Source: Pseudomonadota bacterium (lineage in GTDB: Bacteria; Pseudomonadota; Gammaproteobacteria; Steroidobacterales; Steroidobacteraceae). Taken from it: a stretch of DNA of 21,784 bases. Every line of letters starts with the position of its first letter. The stretch's first letter is position 1. The notes below the pieces were generated by a model. The model worked only from the letters and a program-made list of their open reading frames with translations, made no database searches and was not told where the DNA came from. Of this stretch, positions 20,915 to 21,784 are shown piece by piece. The stretch spans positions 1-21,784 of the forward strand of contig JAJZLX010000728.1 of NCBI GenBank assembly GCA_021850555.1. The letters run 5' to 3'. The position numbers were made by a program, and so were the translations under genes.

Positions 20915-21784
20915 TTACCCTTGCTGAATGTCCGGCTCGAGTTCCGCGAGAAGCTGATCACGCAGGCGGAACTTTTGAATCTTGCTGGTCGACATCGGCC
21001 ATTCGGTAACGAATCGGATGTGCCGAGGTACCTTGAAGCTTGCGATCTCGCGCCGGCAGAAATCGATCAGTTCCTGAGGACTCGCCGCCGCGCCGGCATG
21101 GCATTCGATGAAGGCGGCCGCAACTTCAACCAGCCGGCTGTCCGGAACGCCTACCACCTGAGCGAGCTTCACGGCCGGATGCCGCTGCAGGCAGCTCTCT
21201 ATTTCGGCGGCAGCAACATTCTCCCCGCCGACTTTCAGCATGTCCTTGACCCGGCCGTGGAACATCATGGTTCCGGCCTCGTCCACCGAGCCGATGTCGC
21301 CGGTGTGGAACCACCCGTCGGCATCGAGCGATTGCGCCGTTTTCTGCGAATCCCTGTAGTAGCCCTCGAGGGTGCTGTAGCCTCGGACAAGCACTTCGCC
21401 GCGCATTCCGGCAGGCACGTCAGCTGCGCTCTCCGGATCGACGATGCGCACCTCCAGGCCGGGAAGCGGCCGGCCGAGCCGACCGACCCGTTCCGAGAGG
21501 GGATCTTCGAGGCGGCTCGTGGTCACGGTTCCGGCGGTTTCGGTCATGCCGAAAGTGCCGACATACAGCGCATCGGGAATGGCCTTCAACATCGCCTCCG
21601 CGATGGCACGCGGCTGCACCGCGAAATTCGAGTTCATCAGTTGGATGCGCGAGAGGTCCGTCTTCGGGAAGTCCGGGTGATGAATGAGATCGGACATGAT
21701 CGTGACGAAGCACGGATACGTCGCGGTCACCCGCTCGCTTTCCAGCATGTGCAGCGCCGCCCCGGCCTCGAAGTGCGTCATCGT
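20915..21784 (-). CDS. AMP-dependent acyl-CoA synthetase/ligase (C-terminal part, N-terminus beyond the window)
   Basis: 290 codons are open to the right edge; the ATP P-loop region (motif A3) lies outside. Visible ANL-superfamily motifs are GTFGMTETAGT (A5, adenine and carboxylate site), GWFHTGDIGSVDEAGTMMFHGRVKDMLKVGGENVAAAEIE (A7/A8 hinge with the ribose-binding Asp and Arg) and the near-terminal STSKIQKFRLRD (A10, catalytic lysine). The enzyme turns a carboxylic acid, ATP and CoA into an acyl-CoA. Wording fits the fatty-acid/aryl/cyclohexanecarboxylate ligase group; the chain cannot be specified without the substrate pocket. It ends PDIQQG with TAA at 20915-20917 and leads directly into the ABM gene. 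It converges on the main operon and would feed or follow the oxidative steps. Confidence 0.9.
   Translation of the reverse strand, partial: TMTHFEAGAALHMLESERVTATYPCFVTIMSDLIHHPDFPKTDLSRIQLMNSNFAVQPRAIAEAMLKAIPDALYVGTFGMTETAGTVTTSRLEDPLSERVGRLGRPLPGLEVRIVDPESAADVPAGMRGEVLVRGYSTLEGYYRDSQKTAQSLDADGWFHTGDIGSVDEAGTMMFHGRVKDMLKVGGENVAAAEIESCLQRHPAVKLAQVVGVPDSRLVEVAAAFIECHAGAAASPQELIDFCRREIASFKVPRHIRFVTEWPMSTSKIQKFRLRDQLLAELEPDIQQG

Noticed and set aside
1..21784. CRISPR arrays, insertion sequences, phage genes, toxin-antitoxin or defence genes
   Set aside because: Looked for evenly spaced repeats, transposase or integrase signatures and small paired ORFs; none was found.

Overview
The window is GC-rich bacterial DNA with GTG as well as ATG starts, Shine-Dalgarno sites and short intergenic gaps. 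The families seen (DUF3443/DUF2844, acetoin-dehydrogenase-type E1/E2, PVA-dehydrogenase-type quinohemoprotein, Rieske oxygenase) and a tRNA-Asp almost identical to that of gamma-proteobacteria suggest a proteobacterium, probably a gamma-proteobacterium of the kind rich in steroid, terpenoid or aromatic catabolism. That placement is inference; no rRNA or other phylogenetic marker is present.

Left part (1-7369). A glutathione transferase of the YfcG/YghU type is cut by the left edge. A large exported beta-propeller protein with about eleven Asp-box repeats follows on the plus strand. Converging on it is a minus-strand run of three exported proteins: a DUF2844 protein and two tandem DUF3443 lipoproteins. 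Both DUF3443 copies carry two D-T-G-S motifs arranged as in pepsin-type aspartic proteases. A tRNA-Asp gene with a good promoter and a terminator closes this part.

Middle (7370-10175). After about 510 bases without a convincing gene come an MBL-fold hydrolase and a TetR-family regulator, both on the minus strand. The regulator faces the catabolic genes across a short AT-rich control region with inverted and direct repeats.

Right part (10176-21784). This is a catabolic cluster. SDR1 and a MaoC-like hydratase form a first unit. A SnoaL-like protein lies antisense between it and SDR2. A third SDR (catalytic Tyr replaced by Phe), a Rieske oxygenase, E1-alpha, E1-beta and E2 of an acetoin-dehydrogenase-like complex, and a cytochrome c/PQQ dehydrogenase resembling polyvinyl alcohol dehydrogenase are tightly packed on the plus strand. 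Converging from the right edge are an acyl-CoA ligase (N-terminus outside the window) and a small ABM-domain protein interrupted by one in-frame TAA.

Working model (inference): the ligase and/or oxygenase activates or hydroxylates a hydrophobic, possibly alicyclic, substrate. The quinohemoprotein and SDRs oxidise secondary alcohols to ketones. The E1/E2 complex cleaves an acyloin or alpha-diketone to an acyl-CoA, and the MaoC protein hydrates an enoyl-CoA. The promoters of SDR1 and SDR3 share an A8-CAG ... TGATTG element just upstream of or inside the -35 region, so a common regulator, possibly the TetR protein, is plausible. No E3, ferredoxin or ferredoxin reductase is in the window. No integrase, transposase, CRISPR array or phage gene was found.
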